A program made the position numbers and the translations under genes. Below, one piece after another: positions 10,501 through 22,500 of a DNA stretch of 64,000 nt (positions are counted from its first letter, which is position 1; each line of letters begins with the position of its first letter). The DNA comes from Siphlonurus alternatus. Its lineage: Eukaryota > Arthropoda > Insecta > Ephemeroptera > Siphlonuridae. Under the pieces are notes generated by a model, which was given only the letters and a program-made list of their open reading frames with translations, made no database searches and was not told where the DNA came from. The stretch lies in the NCBI GenBank assembly GCA_949825025.1, contig OX463786.1, forward strand, positions 17,493,911 to 17,557,910, written 5' to 3'.

Positions 10501-11825
10501 TAAATAAAATATAATAATAACTAGTACAGTAATAAATATTCATATTATAATTTACTATATTTGTATATAGTATTATTATATTATATACAAAAGTTAGACA
10601 TCATCTTTATATTATATTAATAATAATCAAAATAATATTATTATTTTGGTTGATTATAATTATATTTTATTATAATTGCTTATTTTAATTGTTGCAATGA
10701 TTAAAATTTTAATCAAAAAACTTATATAGACCTGATAGCTTAAAAATAGACCTCAGGTGAGAATTTGTATATAATTAGAACAACATAATTTGCAGAATAA
10801 GTTTTTATTTTTAATGGCATTTACTATATAAGTCTAATACACAATACATATATAATATCTATAATCTAGAACAAGAAAACTTGAAAATAGTATTACAGGA
10901 GGATCACCAAAGTACATTACAACACATTCATTACAGATAATACTTCAATGAATTATTGAACAATGCAGCTTAAACATTTTTGTAATTTATTATTGTTATA
11001 CAAATAAGACTATGTCTATTCAATCTTTAAAATTAAATTAAAAAAAAATGTTGTTTCATTAGTTTTAATGTTTTTGTACATTTTCAACCATACATTTTAA
11101 ATGCATTCTATATACAAACAAAATAACTGCATTTAAATGCAAAATTAAAACAAATAAAAATATCAAATTTTCTTAATTATTGAAAAAAAAAAAAAAAAAG
11201 CCCTTTTTAAAGACTTTCACCTCTTCTTATTTCAAGTAAAAAATAAAAAATGTTAATACATATAATGTAGTGTATTATACACAGCACTGTTAGAAATAAA
11301 AAATAAAAACACAGATTAGTTTTTTTTTTTTTTTTACTTTTAAAAGAGAGAAACTACTTCAACTTTCATATTTTTATCAAAATTTTTATTATTATATTAT
11401 AGCTTTCGTTATAAGGCATAATCTGGATGTGTTTTAAGTCGATGATGCAATTTCGTTCGCTACACTTTTTAAACGTTGACTACTGGAAGTCTTAGAAGGT
11501 GGAGGGTGATGACTTTTTTTTAGAACAAATAATTTTGACGTTATTTATAAAATGATAAAAAATATAAAAGTTGAAAAAGTTCCCTTCCTTTTTTACAATA
11601 ATATAGAAATACATCTTAGGTTATACTATTTATAATAAAATTGAGGCAATTTTACTGCAATAAACTAGTGAACAAAGAAAAGGGAGTAACACTACCATCT
11701 TGTCTACCCCCCTCTTGTGTTTCGTGGCCAAGAGTTAGTGATAGTGTCAGTGTAATATTCGACAACACTTTTACATTCTGCCCTTTCTTGCCCAGAGAAG
11801 TTTACAATAAACAAACTATACTAAA

Positions 11826-11990
11826 GATCTCCGTGTATAATGATCAGAAATTTGACCAAGGTTTTAAAAGCTTCACGGGGTCTGGGCGTGATGTCGCTAG
11901 TGAAGCACATTTATATTGCTTCTATATAGGCACTGCACTTATAGCAGCTCTACGCTCAGCCCCGTGAAGCTCTAAAAATGCTGATCAAAT
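11826..11990. repeat. Hairpin family J, copy 1
   Basis: AGCTTCACGGGG at the left pairs with CCCCGTGAAGCT at the right, around a GC-richer core. Its outer sequence (GATCTCCGTGTATAATGATC) is related to the ends of the elements near 30088 and 44330. Confidence 0.6.
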
Positions 11991-12105
11991 TTTTGACCAT
12001 ACAACACAAAGGTTTTATGCAATTATACCTCAATAAATAATTTCATTTAAAGTAGAATGGAAATTGAAATACAATTTTTTTTACAGATTTCTTAGAATAT
12101 TAGAA

Positions 12106-12403
12106 ATGGACATCCTTCATGAAATTTTTTATTGAAGAAAGGGTGCCAAATGCTCCGATTTTTTACCAGTTTTTTTTATTATTTTTTATGTAGGAACTAT
12201 TTTAAAAAATATATATATTGAAAATGCCCACCCCTGGAGGCGACATAAGGCCGTATCCTTTTTAATAAGAATCCAGGGAAGTCAATTGAACTTGCAGAAC
12301 TTTCAATAATTTTTAAAAATAGTGAAAAAATTTATAATACATAACATAATTTGGTACCATTCATTATTATCTGCAATAAAAAATTGTCATGCAGTTTGTC
12401 CAT
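12106..12403. repeat. Hairpin MITE family A (ATGGACA subtype)
   Basis: The left end ATGGACATCCTTCATGAAAT pairs with the right end GTCATGCAGTTTGTCCAT. The central CCCTGGAGGCGACATAAGG resembles the core of the copy at 27180-27509. Confidence 0.75.
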
Positions 12404-12788
12404 TATTGGGAAATATTGTATGCATTGTATGCACATTGTTGATTGTAGCATACATGGAGAAAATATATTATCCTTGGTAGCATATAACTCTGAGATAAAG
12501 AACATATGTCTGAATAATAAAATAATCAGTGAAGCACAGAAAGATAAATAATATCACTTCGTCTACTAAATATTTTTTTTAATTATTTATAAAACACAAC
12601 CTTTTATTTAAAACTAAATTCCAACTTGCAAAATATCAGCAAATTTTAAATAATTTTTATCGTAATAATTAACGTCATGCATGCAACTTGAACTTTTCAT
12701 TTATATTTTGTTCTGTTTTTTTTTAAATATTATTATATATTATATATGAAAAAATTAAGTACAATGAAGTATTAACCTTAAAAAAAAA

Positions 12789-12978
12789 ACACAGAAATGG
12801 ATTAAGGGTGCAGAGTTACTTTATTGCCACAAAAAGGGGTGTGGTGTTTAATCCTGAACTTTCAATAATTTTTCAAAATAAAAAGTTCTAAGGCTCTAAA
12901 AAATATGAAAAAAATCATAGTGGTATAACTTTGCATACTTTATCCATTTCTGCAATAGTTTTTTTGAGGTCTGTTCTC
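12789..12978. repeat. Deleted copy of hairpin MITE family A
   Basis: ACAGAAATGGATTAAGGGTG at the left pairs with ACTTTATCCATTTCTGCAAT at the right; both termini are eroded and the middle is shortened to about 60 bp. Confidence 0.6.
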
Positions 12979-14067
12979 AATTTATCATACACAAAAGTAT
13001 AGAAACAAAAATACTTATTAAAAATCAACTCTTAAAAGAAAATTTAAAAGCAATTTTCAAAAAACTTTCATAACTGCTGTATCTAGGATCTTTAGTTTTG
13101 TATTGTCTATTTCTTTTTACCACCTAACATCTTAAAAACTATGCTGTAAAACTCTAGTTGGTTACCAACAGTAGAATTGTTTTTCAACATTGTTCACAGT
13201 GCTTTCTGGGGCTGCTAATCCATACACCAGAAAATTAAGTATCGTTTCTAAGTGGGGCACGTATGTTGTATACACAACATTCCACAGTACAAACCACCCT
13301 AGATGTCAAAATTACCAACCTACCAACTCCATCATCTTGTAGTCAGACACAACAATCTTGATTGTGAAATTCTGAGATGTCACAGTCTTGCAACACTCTT
13401 ACTTGTGCGTTTAAAATTGAAATGACCATTACATCAGAGCATCTTTCTTACTGTATTGCTTTTAAGGATGAAAGAAAATTGAAAATACAAAACTAGAGAT
13501 CCTTTGTCCAAATATGCAATAAAAATTTTCATGCAGACGGCCTTGTTTGTATCTTAATTGGGAAAAAAACACAAACATGAATTTTGAGCAAATGGTTGAA
13601 AGGCTTTTTAGTCTATACACAACTACAAACATATACAAGGTTTTACCAGACCGTGGTGAGAATTAAAACAAAAAATATATCTCAAAACTTATAAATTGTA
13701 ATATTGAGGCAATGGACACATTTTGTTCATGTATGCCCCCATTTATTTTATTTGTGTTTCAAATTTGGACGCAGAATATAATATTCTAATATATTTTTGG
13801 ATAATTTGGCATCAATTCAATATAATTGTGCATTAGAGAGGCACAATTACATCAGACTTTAGTTTGTTTGTTTTTTTGCTAAAGATAGCTCCAAGAGGGA
13901 AGCCTAGTACACAAAGGTTATTTATTCTATATTAGTAGAAAAGTTTAATTGAACCACCAGCAAAGATTTAGCATCAATTAAATTATCAGACAGCCACAAA
14001 TCAGCATTGTAAGTTAACAAAATTCATACAGAAAATAATTTTACAACCTTTAGTTTGTCATTATCAG

Positions 14068-14664
14068 TAGGGCCTGGATTTCCAGTTTTTCAAAGTGTGA
14101 TTTCCAGCAATGGATTCAGTTGAATTTTTTCCTAAAATCAGTTCTCAAATTTCTCCAAAAGTAAAAAACAATTCACTTTCAGTTTCCAGTGAAATACTAT
14201 TTTCTTAGTTTTTCACCTTTACCGGTCTCTTAACCATTAAGATAATAAATATCATTATTATAAATATTTCTTCAATAAAGAAGTCTGGCAATATATTTTG
14301 ATAAAGAACCATTTTTTGTGCAGTGATGGAAATTCATGAAACACTGTAATCAACATCAAGATGGAGAAGGGAATAATATTAATGCAAAATATTTAATTTT
14401 AATTTTTTTCACGAAAAATATGATTTTGCTAAACAAAACTGCGTTTCCAGTTTTGTAAAACTGGAAAAAGTTTAGAAAAACTGGAATAAAATTTAAAAAA
14501 AAAACGAAACGGTTCTCACTTTATATTATCATTTTTTCCCACTCCAAACATTTTTGCAATTTTGGATGTGAAACTTCATGATTCGTGAACATTTGAAGTT
14601 AGATTCAATGTAGCATACATCATACATATTTTTAAAACTGGAAAAACTGGAGATCCAGGCCCTA
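14068..14664. mobile_element. 597-bp non-autonomous hAT-type element
   Basis: Terminal inverted repeats TAGGGCCTGGATTTCCAG and, at the right, the complement of CTGGAGATCCAGGCCCTA. A perfect 8-bp duplication ATTATCAG flanks it (14060-14067 and 14665-14672), the hallmark of hAT insertion. Further inverted CCAG/CTGG tracts occur internally. There is no transposase reading frame. It inserted exactly at the edge of the family E hairpin that follows. Confidence 0.85.
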
Positions 14665-14672
14665 ATTATCAG

Positions 14673-14885
14673 TCCCTTGTCTGTGATAATGAGCTGTCTG
14701 TCTATCATGATCTCATGTACAAAAATGAGCTATCTATTATATCAGGTGATATTTAGTAGTAAATAGGTACTACAGTATAATAAAATGAAGCTCATAGTTG
14801 TCCTCACCTGATATGGCAGACAAAACTCATTATTGTATGTGAAATCATTATAGCAGACAGCTCATTATTGCACACTATCGAGGTA
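14673..14885. repeat. Hairpin family E, copy 1 (GAGCTATCTGC type)
   Basis: Starts TCCCTTGTCTG and carries paired ATGAGCT tracts: ATGAGCTATCTATTATATCA on one arm, and the complementary TGATATGGCAGACAAAACTC on the other. It matches copies at 17757 and 58776. Confidence 0.65.
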
Positions 14886-15314
14886 CCCAGGCAGCTCATT
14901 ATTATGGACGATATGGTTTACAAACCAGTCACTACTGTGGTATAGAGCACACAAAATCGAATAGAAAATGTAAACGTTTTGAACATAATCCAAAATATTA
15001 AAAACTATCAATGCAAAATACATCATCATCAGATTAAAGTAACTCTAGTTACTTTGTTTAAATCATATTGCACCATTTTAGAAATAATATTTAAAAAAAT
15101 ACAGAATATTAACAAAATAAATGCCTTTACAAAAATCTGAGGTACCAGGTCAAGTTTTCGTACCAATTGTGCACATTCACGGGTCAAAACTATGATTTTC
15201 TCAGCAATAAAGCTGAATAATCAATTCGCTGGTGGGTGGAGAGGGACTCACATCACTGCTGTCACTTCACTACACATTCAAATTACAACAGAGTCCATCT
15301 TGTGACGACGACAC

Positions 15315-16880
15315 TTAAAAGGCCTGCAACAGAAAAAAAACAGTAAGTCACTTTTCAATGAAATAATAATCCCATTACTTAATAATTATCTTTTTTGAAA
15401 CTTTGGTAAAATATTTACAGATAAGAAATTAATTATAAAAACAGTTTTTTTTTTTTTTTTTTTTTTTTAGTGTGAAATAAATAAAATCAATCTCAATCAA
15501 TATCAATCCAAATAAACACACACAAAAAAAAAAACTCATACATACAGGTTGTTTATTACTCAACGATCTATACTGTTTCTCTTCCAGAATAATGAGCTAT
15601 ATGTCTGCCATGATGGTAGGCAATAAAGAGCTGTCTTTTATAACAGCTCAGGACTTTACTGATTTAAGAAGTGACACCAGTACTTTCAACAATTTTTTTA
15701 AAATAGTTCCCGTTAATTATTGTATATCATCCCTCGTACAAAATAATGATCTCTTTCTATATGTGCAGTTATGAGCTTAAGGGTAAGATAACACGAAACA
15801 TTGATTGTTGTAGTCCCATTTGATTAACACGTAAACCTCAGCAACCTCATAATAATTCTGAATTTTTTTTAGAGACAGTTCTTAGCACCAAAAAAATGTG
15901 GAAAAAATTGGATCGTCCGATTGTTTTGAAATTTTTTCCACATTTTTTTGGTGCTAAGAACTGTCTCTAAAAAAAAATTAGAATTATTATGAGGTTGCTA
16001 AGGTTTACATGTTAATCAAATGGGACTACAACAATCAATGTTTTGTGTTATCTTACCCTTAATAAAAGGATAGGACCTAAAAGTGGCATGGGTTCAAATC
16101 CAACCTCAGCAATACTTCCTGACCTTTAAAAAAGCTTAAAAAAAATTAGAATTACATAATTTAATGCATTCTATATAACATTTCTGCAATGAAAAATTTC
16201 ATACAGGTTGTCCATTTTGAAGAAATTATTTGCTGCCTCCACCTACTTTGATGGCCATTTCGTAGCCCCCCTTGCTCTGCATTTGGCTCTGCAGTTGGTT
16301 CAGGTGGCGACTGTCTGTGACCAGAGCTACGTCCCCAGAGCCGATGTGGCCGGTGTGCTGGAAGTTGGTGGGCGCGCCAATCATGGTGCGGTCGATTCTG
16401 GGACGATCTCTTCTCCTCGCAGCCGCCTGGCGCTTCTGACACAAACAGAAAGAGTCAGGCGAGGCCACAACCTTAATGAGATATTAGAATGTGAAAATTT
16501 TAGTGGCTTAATCGAAAGAAGGGGTAAAAATATAAGACAGTGCCGCCTGTGACATCATCAAAATAGACTTTCAATAATTTTTTTAAAAATAGTTCCCGGT
16601 CTCAGAAAAATCTGAAAAAATTCACAGTACCATATTTTTACCCCTTCTTTTGATTAAGCCACTAAAATTTTCATATTCTAATATCTCATCATAATGTCAA
16701 ATTTAGGAAACTTGTTTGAAATTTTGAAGGTTTCTGCACAGCATTGGAAATATTAAGATCAATCTATTCCAGAAAGTGTACAGCCAGCAGGATTTACAAA
16801 CAGAATTATAGTTCTATAGAGACTTCAAGTCAGCTGATTTTGTGGTGTTTCCACTGTCCTATCCAAACCTTAGCAAAAAA

Positions 16881-16971
<91 letters not shown>

Positions 16972-17608
16972 ATTTTTAATTCATTTTCAAAAGACCCCTA
17001 AATAGTTGTGATAGTTTCAAATTAATGTCTTTCATAGTTACTGAGAAAAAAGTTGAGTTTTTTTCAACATTCAAAATATTTTTCTCAACTCAAAATAAAA
17101 ATAACAATCTGAGGTAAAAACATTGCTCTGTAGTCTCTGTAGGGTAAAACTCTTTCAGAAACATTCATTTGACTTCAGACTTCGAGTTAAAGCAGCAGCC
17201 ATTACTGTGGTATCTGTGTTTTAGTAAAGAACATCAAAAATTAAAAAAGAAAAATTTGAGATGAGGAAAAAATTGAGAATCTGAAACTATAAATTTCTTC
17301 ATCTCAATTTTTGTTTTCCTTTTAATAATTTTTGTGATAATTTCTTCAACTCAATTATTATTGTTTTCCTTTTAATAATTTTTGTGATATTTTTAAGAGG
17401 TCTTATTTCAGGGGAAGGTTGACTTGAGACCTTCATGGGTAAGGTTTAGGAAGGTTATTGCTGAAATGGCCAAGTGATCTATCCCAACATTTATTTTGTA
17501 TATAATGTCACTGAGGAATGTGGAAACCTCAGTGAGAATGGTCCGTACCTGGCTGGACTGCTGGTTTACGCAGCATGAGAACCACTGCAACCAGAGCTCT
17601 CCGGACAT
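15315..17608 (-). CDS. CDC42SE: CDC42 small effector protein (SPEC / CDC42SE family)
   Basis: Small membrane-associated adaptor that binds GTP-loaded CDC42 through a CRIB motif and acts on actin organisation. Exons on the minus strand: 17608-17549 (20 codons, MSGELWLQWFSCCVNQQSSQ), 16435-16247 (63 codons) and a tiny last coding piece 15323-15315 (Ala-Phe-stop), total 85 aa; vertebrate members have about 80. The N-terminal SCC pair fits the family's palmitoylated Cys-Cys. The CRIB core is IDRTMIGAPTNFQHTGHIG, followed by QMQSKGGYE. If the donor at 16246 is not used, the second exon reads on to a stop at 16226, ending KVGGGSK (89 aa). The acceptor at 15324 has a strong pyrimidine tract, so I prefer the spliced form. 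An in-frame ATG at 17641 would add 11 residues; the downstream ATG fits the family start. Upstream of it, an acceptor at 17680 implies a 5' non-coding exon further right. Confidence 0.88.
15324..15776. repeat. Decayed repeat mosaic in the CDC42SE last intron
   Basis: Contains a poly(T) tract (15447-15469), a fragment resembling family E (AATAATGAGCTATATGTCTG near 15590) and a fragment of family A (ACTTTCAACAATTTTTTTAA near 15680). No coding sequence is supported. Confidence 0.5.
15781..16058. mobile_element. 278-bp TTAA-flanked hairpin MITE, family D copy 1
   Basis: Almost perfect palindrome: GGGTAAGATAACAC at the left and GTGTTATCTTACCC at the right, with long paired arms (GAGACAGTTCTTAGCACC against GGTGCTAAGAACTGTCTC). 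TTAA lies directly outside both ends (15777-15780, 16059-16062), pointing to piggyBac- or Kolobok-type mobilisation. It sits in the CDC42SE intron, apparently in the TTAA at the centre of an older family A copy whose right half follows. Confidence 0.88.
16063..16215. repeat. Right half of a family A hairpin MITE
   Basis: AAAGGATAGGACCTAAAAGT, then ACATTTCTGCAATGAAAAAT and CATACAGGTTGTCCAT, is the standard right half of family A. The left half is displaced or lost by the TTAA element just upstream. It ends 11 bp from the alternative CDC42SE stop. Confidence 0.7.
16469..16693. repeat. 225-bp hairpin in CDC42SE intron 1
   Basis: ATGAGATATTAGAATGTGAA at the left pairs with TTCATATTCTAATATCTCAT at the right, and AAGAAGGGGTAAAAATAT with ATATTTTTACCCCTTCTT. 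The core contains the family A signature ACTTTCAATAATTTTTTTAA. It starts only 33 bp upstream of the splice acceptor of the CRIB exon. Confidence 0.8.
16815..16972 (+). repeat. Family N retroposon-like tail with (AAAT)n
   Basis: AGAGACTTCAAGTCAGCTGA and TGTCCTATCCAAACCTTAGC run into about 97 bp of TAAA repeats (16876-16972). The shared body plus simple-sequence tail suggests the 3' end of a LINE or SINE. Confidence 0.6.
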
Positions 17609-17756
17609 GACGTTGCCTCCCCCTCTGCTGCGAAGACTCATGGTTCTCTGGTTGGCCACCAGGTGTCAGCACAGCATACCTGTAAACAACCGTCAGTCAG
17701 AAATGTTCGTTCAGAGTCTTTGTGACCTGCATGACATTTTTTATTGCATATTTGTT

Positions 17757-17943
17757 ATATTGTCCTTCGTCTGAAATAATGAGCTATCTGCTTACCACGA
17801 TTTAATTGCAAATATTGCAATAATGAGCTATCTGCTATTTTAGGTGAATGCAATTATGAGCTGTAAATTTATATAAAATGAAGCTCAGAGTTGCACTTAC
17901 CTGAAATAGCAGATAGCTCATTATTCCAGACGAGGGACAATAT
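17757..17943. repeat. Hairpin family E, copy 2
   Basis: ATATTGTCCTTCGTCTGAAA at the left pairs with CCAGACGAGGGACAATAT at the right; AATGAGCTATCTGC tracts pair within. It lies 78 bp upstream (gene sense) of the acceptor bounding the first CDC42SE coding exon. Confidence 0.85.
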
Positions 17944-17997
17944 CGAGTTATATTACCAATTTTTCCCAGATTTTTTTTTAACTTCCTATCAACCTAA

Positions 17998-18215
17998 AAA
18001 TCACTGTGACGTTCATATTCATGCAAATATTTAACATATAAGCATAGAGAAAAGCGTTGCATGACTATGACGTCACATCATATTTTACTTTGATTTTCAA
18101 GTTTCAGGAAAGTCTAGAAAAAAAATATACACAATTATTATTAATTAGATGTCCTAAATGGTATAACTAGATGGAATTAAAAAATCGTGCAGGTTGTCCA
18201 TTATATAACATTACA
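17998..18215. repeat. Hairpin family B, copy 2
   Basis: ATCACTGTGACGTTCATATT and GCATGACTATGACGTCACAT are opposed around the centre. The right end reads GTGCAGGTTGTCCATTA, sharing its terminus with family A. Confidence 0.65.
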
Positions 18216-18793
18216 TATCTATAATTGTTTTGATCATTAAAAATAAAAGGGCTTGCCCACTTGAGTCAACATGCACTATATATTTAAATATCAACACATA
18301 AAGTACAGAAAATGTTTGTCACTCATACTGTTTGGTTTACATTTAACAGAAAACTGTACACTGTAACCTGTAAATTTTGTCACTGTGACTCATATGCAGT
18401 GCCTGCAAGCAGACTGTATATACCCTATATACTGGTTCAGTTCTTGAAGCATTTGAGGAAAACACCTTATAACACCTATTTGTAAAATATAATCTTTAAA
18501 ACAGTACAAAAATATTAGTACTGTCATGCACACACTTTTCGCTCGCATGTAATTTAGTATTATATATAATATATTATATTAATTATTAATTTCATGAAAT
18601 TATTTGATTATTTTCTTGGGTTTCCTTATATATTCTTCCCTCTTCAATTTTGTTTAATTATTATTTTTTATTTCACTTTCTTTTACTGAGATATTCAAAA
18701 ATTCATTGAAGTGAAATTTTTTAAATATAAAATTATAATTTGCACCAGTAATATGAGATTATTATCTCTGCTGGACAATAACTATATATTTTG
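18216..18793. other. AT-rich spacer without gene
   Basis: No exon, RNA gene or recognisable repeat is supported; only A/T-rich low-complexity sequence. Confidence 0.6.
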
Positions 18794-19112
18794 TGGGAGG
18801 TGTGGCGCAGTGCGCTTGACCGGGTCTCGTCAGATCACCGAAGTCAAGCAACGCCGCGCGTGGTTAGTAGTTGGATGGGTGACCATTTTCAACAAAAACC
18901 ACGTTTCCCACCCAGGGGTAAAACGTTGCGCTTTTCCACTATGTGGTTCCCCTGGCTTTGGACCATTGCACTTCCGGTTCATTGACAAAAAGCTGTAGCG
19001 TCCATCCTGGCTGAGGTTTCCACGTTTCCCTCAGCCGCAGGCAAATGCCGGGATGGATTTGCAAGGCCGTGGCCGCCCCCGTTCCAGAAGAGCCCGCGAA
19101 ACGCTCAAGTTA
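18794..19112 (+). mobile_element. 5S rRNA-derived SINE (SINE3 type), copy 1
   Basis: The first about 105 bp are 5S rRNA-like: GATCACCGAAGTCAAGCAAC, then CGCGTGGTTAGTAGTTGGAT and GGGTGACC. This includes the internal RNA polymerase III control region (A box, intermediate element, C box) almost intact. The rest is not 5S: CCTGGCTTTGGACCATTGCA, TTTCCCTCAGCCGC and AAGGCCGTGGCCGCCCCCGT, also found in the copies at 35295 and 48945. An A-run at about 19185-19212 may be its tail. It is not a functional 5S gene, because the 3' third of 5S rRNA is replaced. Confidence 0.85.
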
Positions 19113-20229
19113 GGGTTTCGGAAGGTTCGGGGTTTCAAAGTAGTATAATGTAATTAGTAAATAGAAGTACCCAATAGGGTTTGATTAAAAAAAAAAAAAA
19201 AAAAAAAAAAAATATTTTGTAGAATAATAATAATAAAAACAAATCGTTTGTCGTGTATATTCGGGTGTACTTCGGCTCGTGTTCGACCAATGAGGTTCTT
19301 CGTTACAAATTGTCTATACCAATGACCGAGTACGTTACAAACACGACGAAAATTATATTAAATGTGACGATATTACTTTAAAAAAGGTCAATATTATTAA
19401 TTTTAACAAAATTAAAACGGTAAATTACAATAATTAAGTATAAAAATACAGAAACGTAAAGCAAGATTTTGTTTGAAAAGCTTTCAAAGATATAGGAAAT
19501 AAAGTGTCTCAAAATTTGATAAATTGTTTGAGCTAAAAAAAAAAAAAAAGATATCAACATTATATATAATAACAGAGTGAGAATCTGATAAATATCGTCC
19601 AATTTACGTCGCTAATCATCACATGTTACACAGCAAGGATGTATAATATCCGAGCTAGAATGCCTTTGGACGCAACATTTGATAAAAAAATAAACCAGCC
19701 GGAGGCTTTGCAACACGACAAAAACGGGACGTTATAGCGCGTCTCATTAATCGAGTACTCCAAACGCCCGGTTACGAGAAGCGAAATTAGGCAGTAAAAT
19801 CACCTCTGGAAGTTTTTCAAGACTGAGGGTCAGGTATATTAAACAGCGGGAAGTAAAAAGAAATACTATAATATGAAGTGGTATATGTTGTAACTTTTTG
19901 ATAGTATGTCGTGACGTCATTATAATAAAAATTATATACTGTAATGTTTTTTATTTGCATTATGTAGATGCAACTACTTTAAATGTTTATTTAACATTGC
20001 ATTTAAATAACATACTACTGCATATTGTATAAAAATGTTTCATAACTTTACATTGTTACTATATTATAACTAATTTGTCGACAACCTTTTTTTTGTGCCC
20101 AATCATAAAAGTGCAAAAAAAATGTATACATTTTTTTTTTTCTTTTGCTCCAGATTTTCTTAATCCCAAAGTGTGAAAGAGAATCAGAGACCTCCGTATC
20201 GTCAAAACGTTTTAACAAAATGGAAAACT

Positions 20230-20805
20230 AGTATGCAATTTTTTTATATTGCAGAAATATAGAAAGTGCTTAGTTATGTTACTTTGATTTTTTTTTTCAG
20301 ATATGTTTTTAGAGCCCTGAAACTTTTTTTTTTTTTTTTTTAATTATTGAAATTACAGAGAGTTTTTCAGATATTTTAGAGCCCTGGAACTACTTTTTTA
20401 AAAAATTATTGAAAGTACAGATGATAAGATAAGAGAGGCGTTACTTCTTAATTCAAATTAAAAATTCTTTTATTAATTCCATTAGTTCCTAACAATCATA
20501 TTTTCATATACATGATATATGTTGAGGTTTATAGGACAAGTCAATCTAAAGCTAAGAAATAAAGTCAATTTACATTACTTGTAAGTCATTCATAGTCCAT
20601 GTAGTTTAATTTTTGTACACTAATAAAAGGATAGGACCCGGGATAGGACCTAAAAGGAGCGTGGCGAACTTTAAATAAATTTTTAGCAATACTTCCTGGC
20701 TTCTAAAAAAATGTGAAAAAAATAGAGTAATATAATTTGTGTCTCGTAATTTGATGCCCTCTATTTATTTCTACAATAAAAAAGATAATGCAGGTTCTCC
20801 ATTCC
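20230..20805. repeat. Interrupted family A hairpin MITE
   Basis: TATTGCAGAAATATAGAAAG at the left and CTATTTATTTCTACAATAAA with CAGGTTCTCCAT at the right are family A ends. A 240-bp A/T insert and a short internal duplication of the TTTTAGAGCCC segment (20310 and 20375) separate the halves. Confidence 0.6.
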
Positions 20806-22384
20806 ATAGTTTCTGTTTCCAGCATGGGTCGGTTTTGTATAGCGCCACTTATAGCAACATCTGCAACGCGACAGTGGCGCCATCGTCCGTAGAAACCAAA
20901 CCTCTGAAACTGAAGATGTCTTTGATGAAGGCCTGATTATACTTTTTATCGATCATATTATGTCTGTTAGTCAAATTTACATTATATTCCTGCCGGAAGT
21001 TTAAGGTTTCTAGTCTTCCTATTCTTATTTCAGTGTTAAAAATTTTACACATAGGTCAGTACTTCTACTTCAAACCACTCTGTAAAGTTTGAAAACTATA
21101 AATTACAAACAGAAAATCTGTAAACTTCACACTTCCGGCTACTTCCGGAAGGAATATTAAATTAATTTGACTGTATGTCTGTTTATATTTGCATCATATT
21201 TGTCTCATTTTCTCTAATGGGTATGTTGTAAAATTTACAAATCAATTAAAAATAGTTCAATCATATCAGCATGGCAACATTTAAGATTAATTTTTGTGTA
21301 TTTTATTTTCATTAAATAATCTTTGTTTATCAATAACCTATCACGAATTCTAAACTGCTGATTAAAAAATACATAACAATAATATCAACTTCTTTACAAA
21401 GGACGCTATTCTTTATACGCTACTACAGTAAAATTGTTTGATAATATTCTGAAAGTGGAAGTGAACATTGATAACGACTTCTTCCGTGTTGTAATTTTAA
21501 ACTTGTGATTAACTTAATTTACACTTATATAATATATTTGTGTGCAAAATTTCAAAATCTTATAAAAATACAGACACGAAAATTCATCGGTCTTAGTTGC
21601 TACAAAATCCAGCAGCCCAAAAATTAAAAAATAATAATAATAATAATAAAAACAGTTTTGAGTATATAGATAGATCGAAACCACGGGATTTTTCACTTGC
21701 GGATCTTGCGGTGGGTCACAGAATTTCCCTGCAACGTCATTCGGCTCATACTCTGAAAATTATAGTAAACCTTCCTTACATTATAACATAAAATAAATAT
21801 TCAGCCAAAAAAATGGAGCAATAGTCGGTCTAGTTTTTAAGATATATACATAGGATTATTATAGTGAGAATATTTAAAAACTGAACCGAATTATTGCTTT
21901 TTTTTTATTTTAGTTCTGATCTAAATTTTATATTTTTTTACCATCAAAAAATAATTACCCTAGTGACAATAATCCTTAAATCGTTTAAATAACAGTATAG
22001 CACAGTACTTACACCTCTGGACACCACTAACGTTACTCCTACTTTGTGGACGTTACCACTATGGAGGCGTGGTGAACCAAAACTTTTTCGATATTGATAG
22101 ACTGGGTACTCTTTTTACATCTTCCAAAATTAAAAATCTGCATCTGTCTTGGAGCTGCAGCTTTAGCAAATGAGAGATGTAAAATTGGTGCTGTTCAGAG
22201 GTGTACACTAGTCGTGGCATTTAACTTTGTTATGGTCGTGTTTGTAACGTCTTCAGTCATTGGCAGCCGGTTTGTAACGAAGGACATCACTGGCCGATAC
22301 GAATCAAAGTAATACCAAGTGTTTTTGTTTTTTTTTTTTACTAAAAATGCATCTACTAAAAATGCATCATAATTGCATAAAGTA

Positions 22385-22500
22385 GTCATCACTTAATGTT
22401 GACTTAACGTCACGTGACCCTCTTATTAGTATTGTATTGGAGGACAATTAAAGAAAAGAATCGTGACGTCAAATCAGCTTTATGTTACGACCAGTTTAAG
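22385..22500. repeat. Repeat family L, copy 1
   Basis: ATTGTATTGGAGGACAA with flanking ACGTCACGTGACCCTC and GAATCGTGACGTCAAAT corresponds to the copy at 49410-49515, where the same block is flanked by TTTGACGTCAC and GTGACGTCAAA in inverted orientation. Confidence 0.6.

Larger units (their letters stand above)
8561..14059. other. ENTPD 3' UTR and AT-rich spacer
   Basis: Directly after the ENTPD stop, sequence to about 8900 is probably 3' UTR (AATAAA at 8791). Beyond that I see no coding exon. Apart from the repeats listed separately (9945-10015, 10341-10500, 11826-11990, 12106-12403, 12789-12978), it is low-complexity A/T sequence with homopolymer runs, for example near 11190 and 11320. Confidence 0.6.

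Noticed and set aside
18794..18900. Functional 5S rRNA gene
   Set aside because: Only the first two thirds resemble 5S; the 3' part is replaced by a SINE body shared with two other loci.
20820..20930. Possible small coding exon in a GC-richer island
   Set aside because: No family match and no paired splice sites in a consistent frame; at most a non-coding exon or promoter of the CDC42 effector gene.
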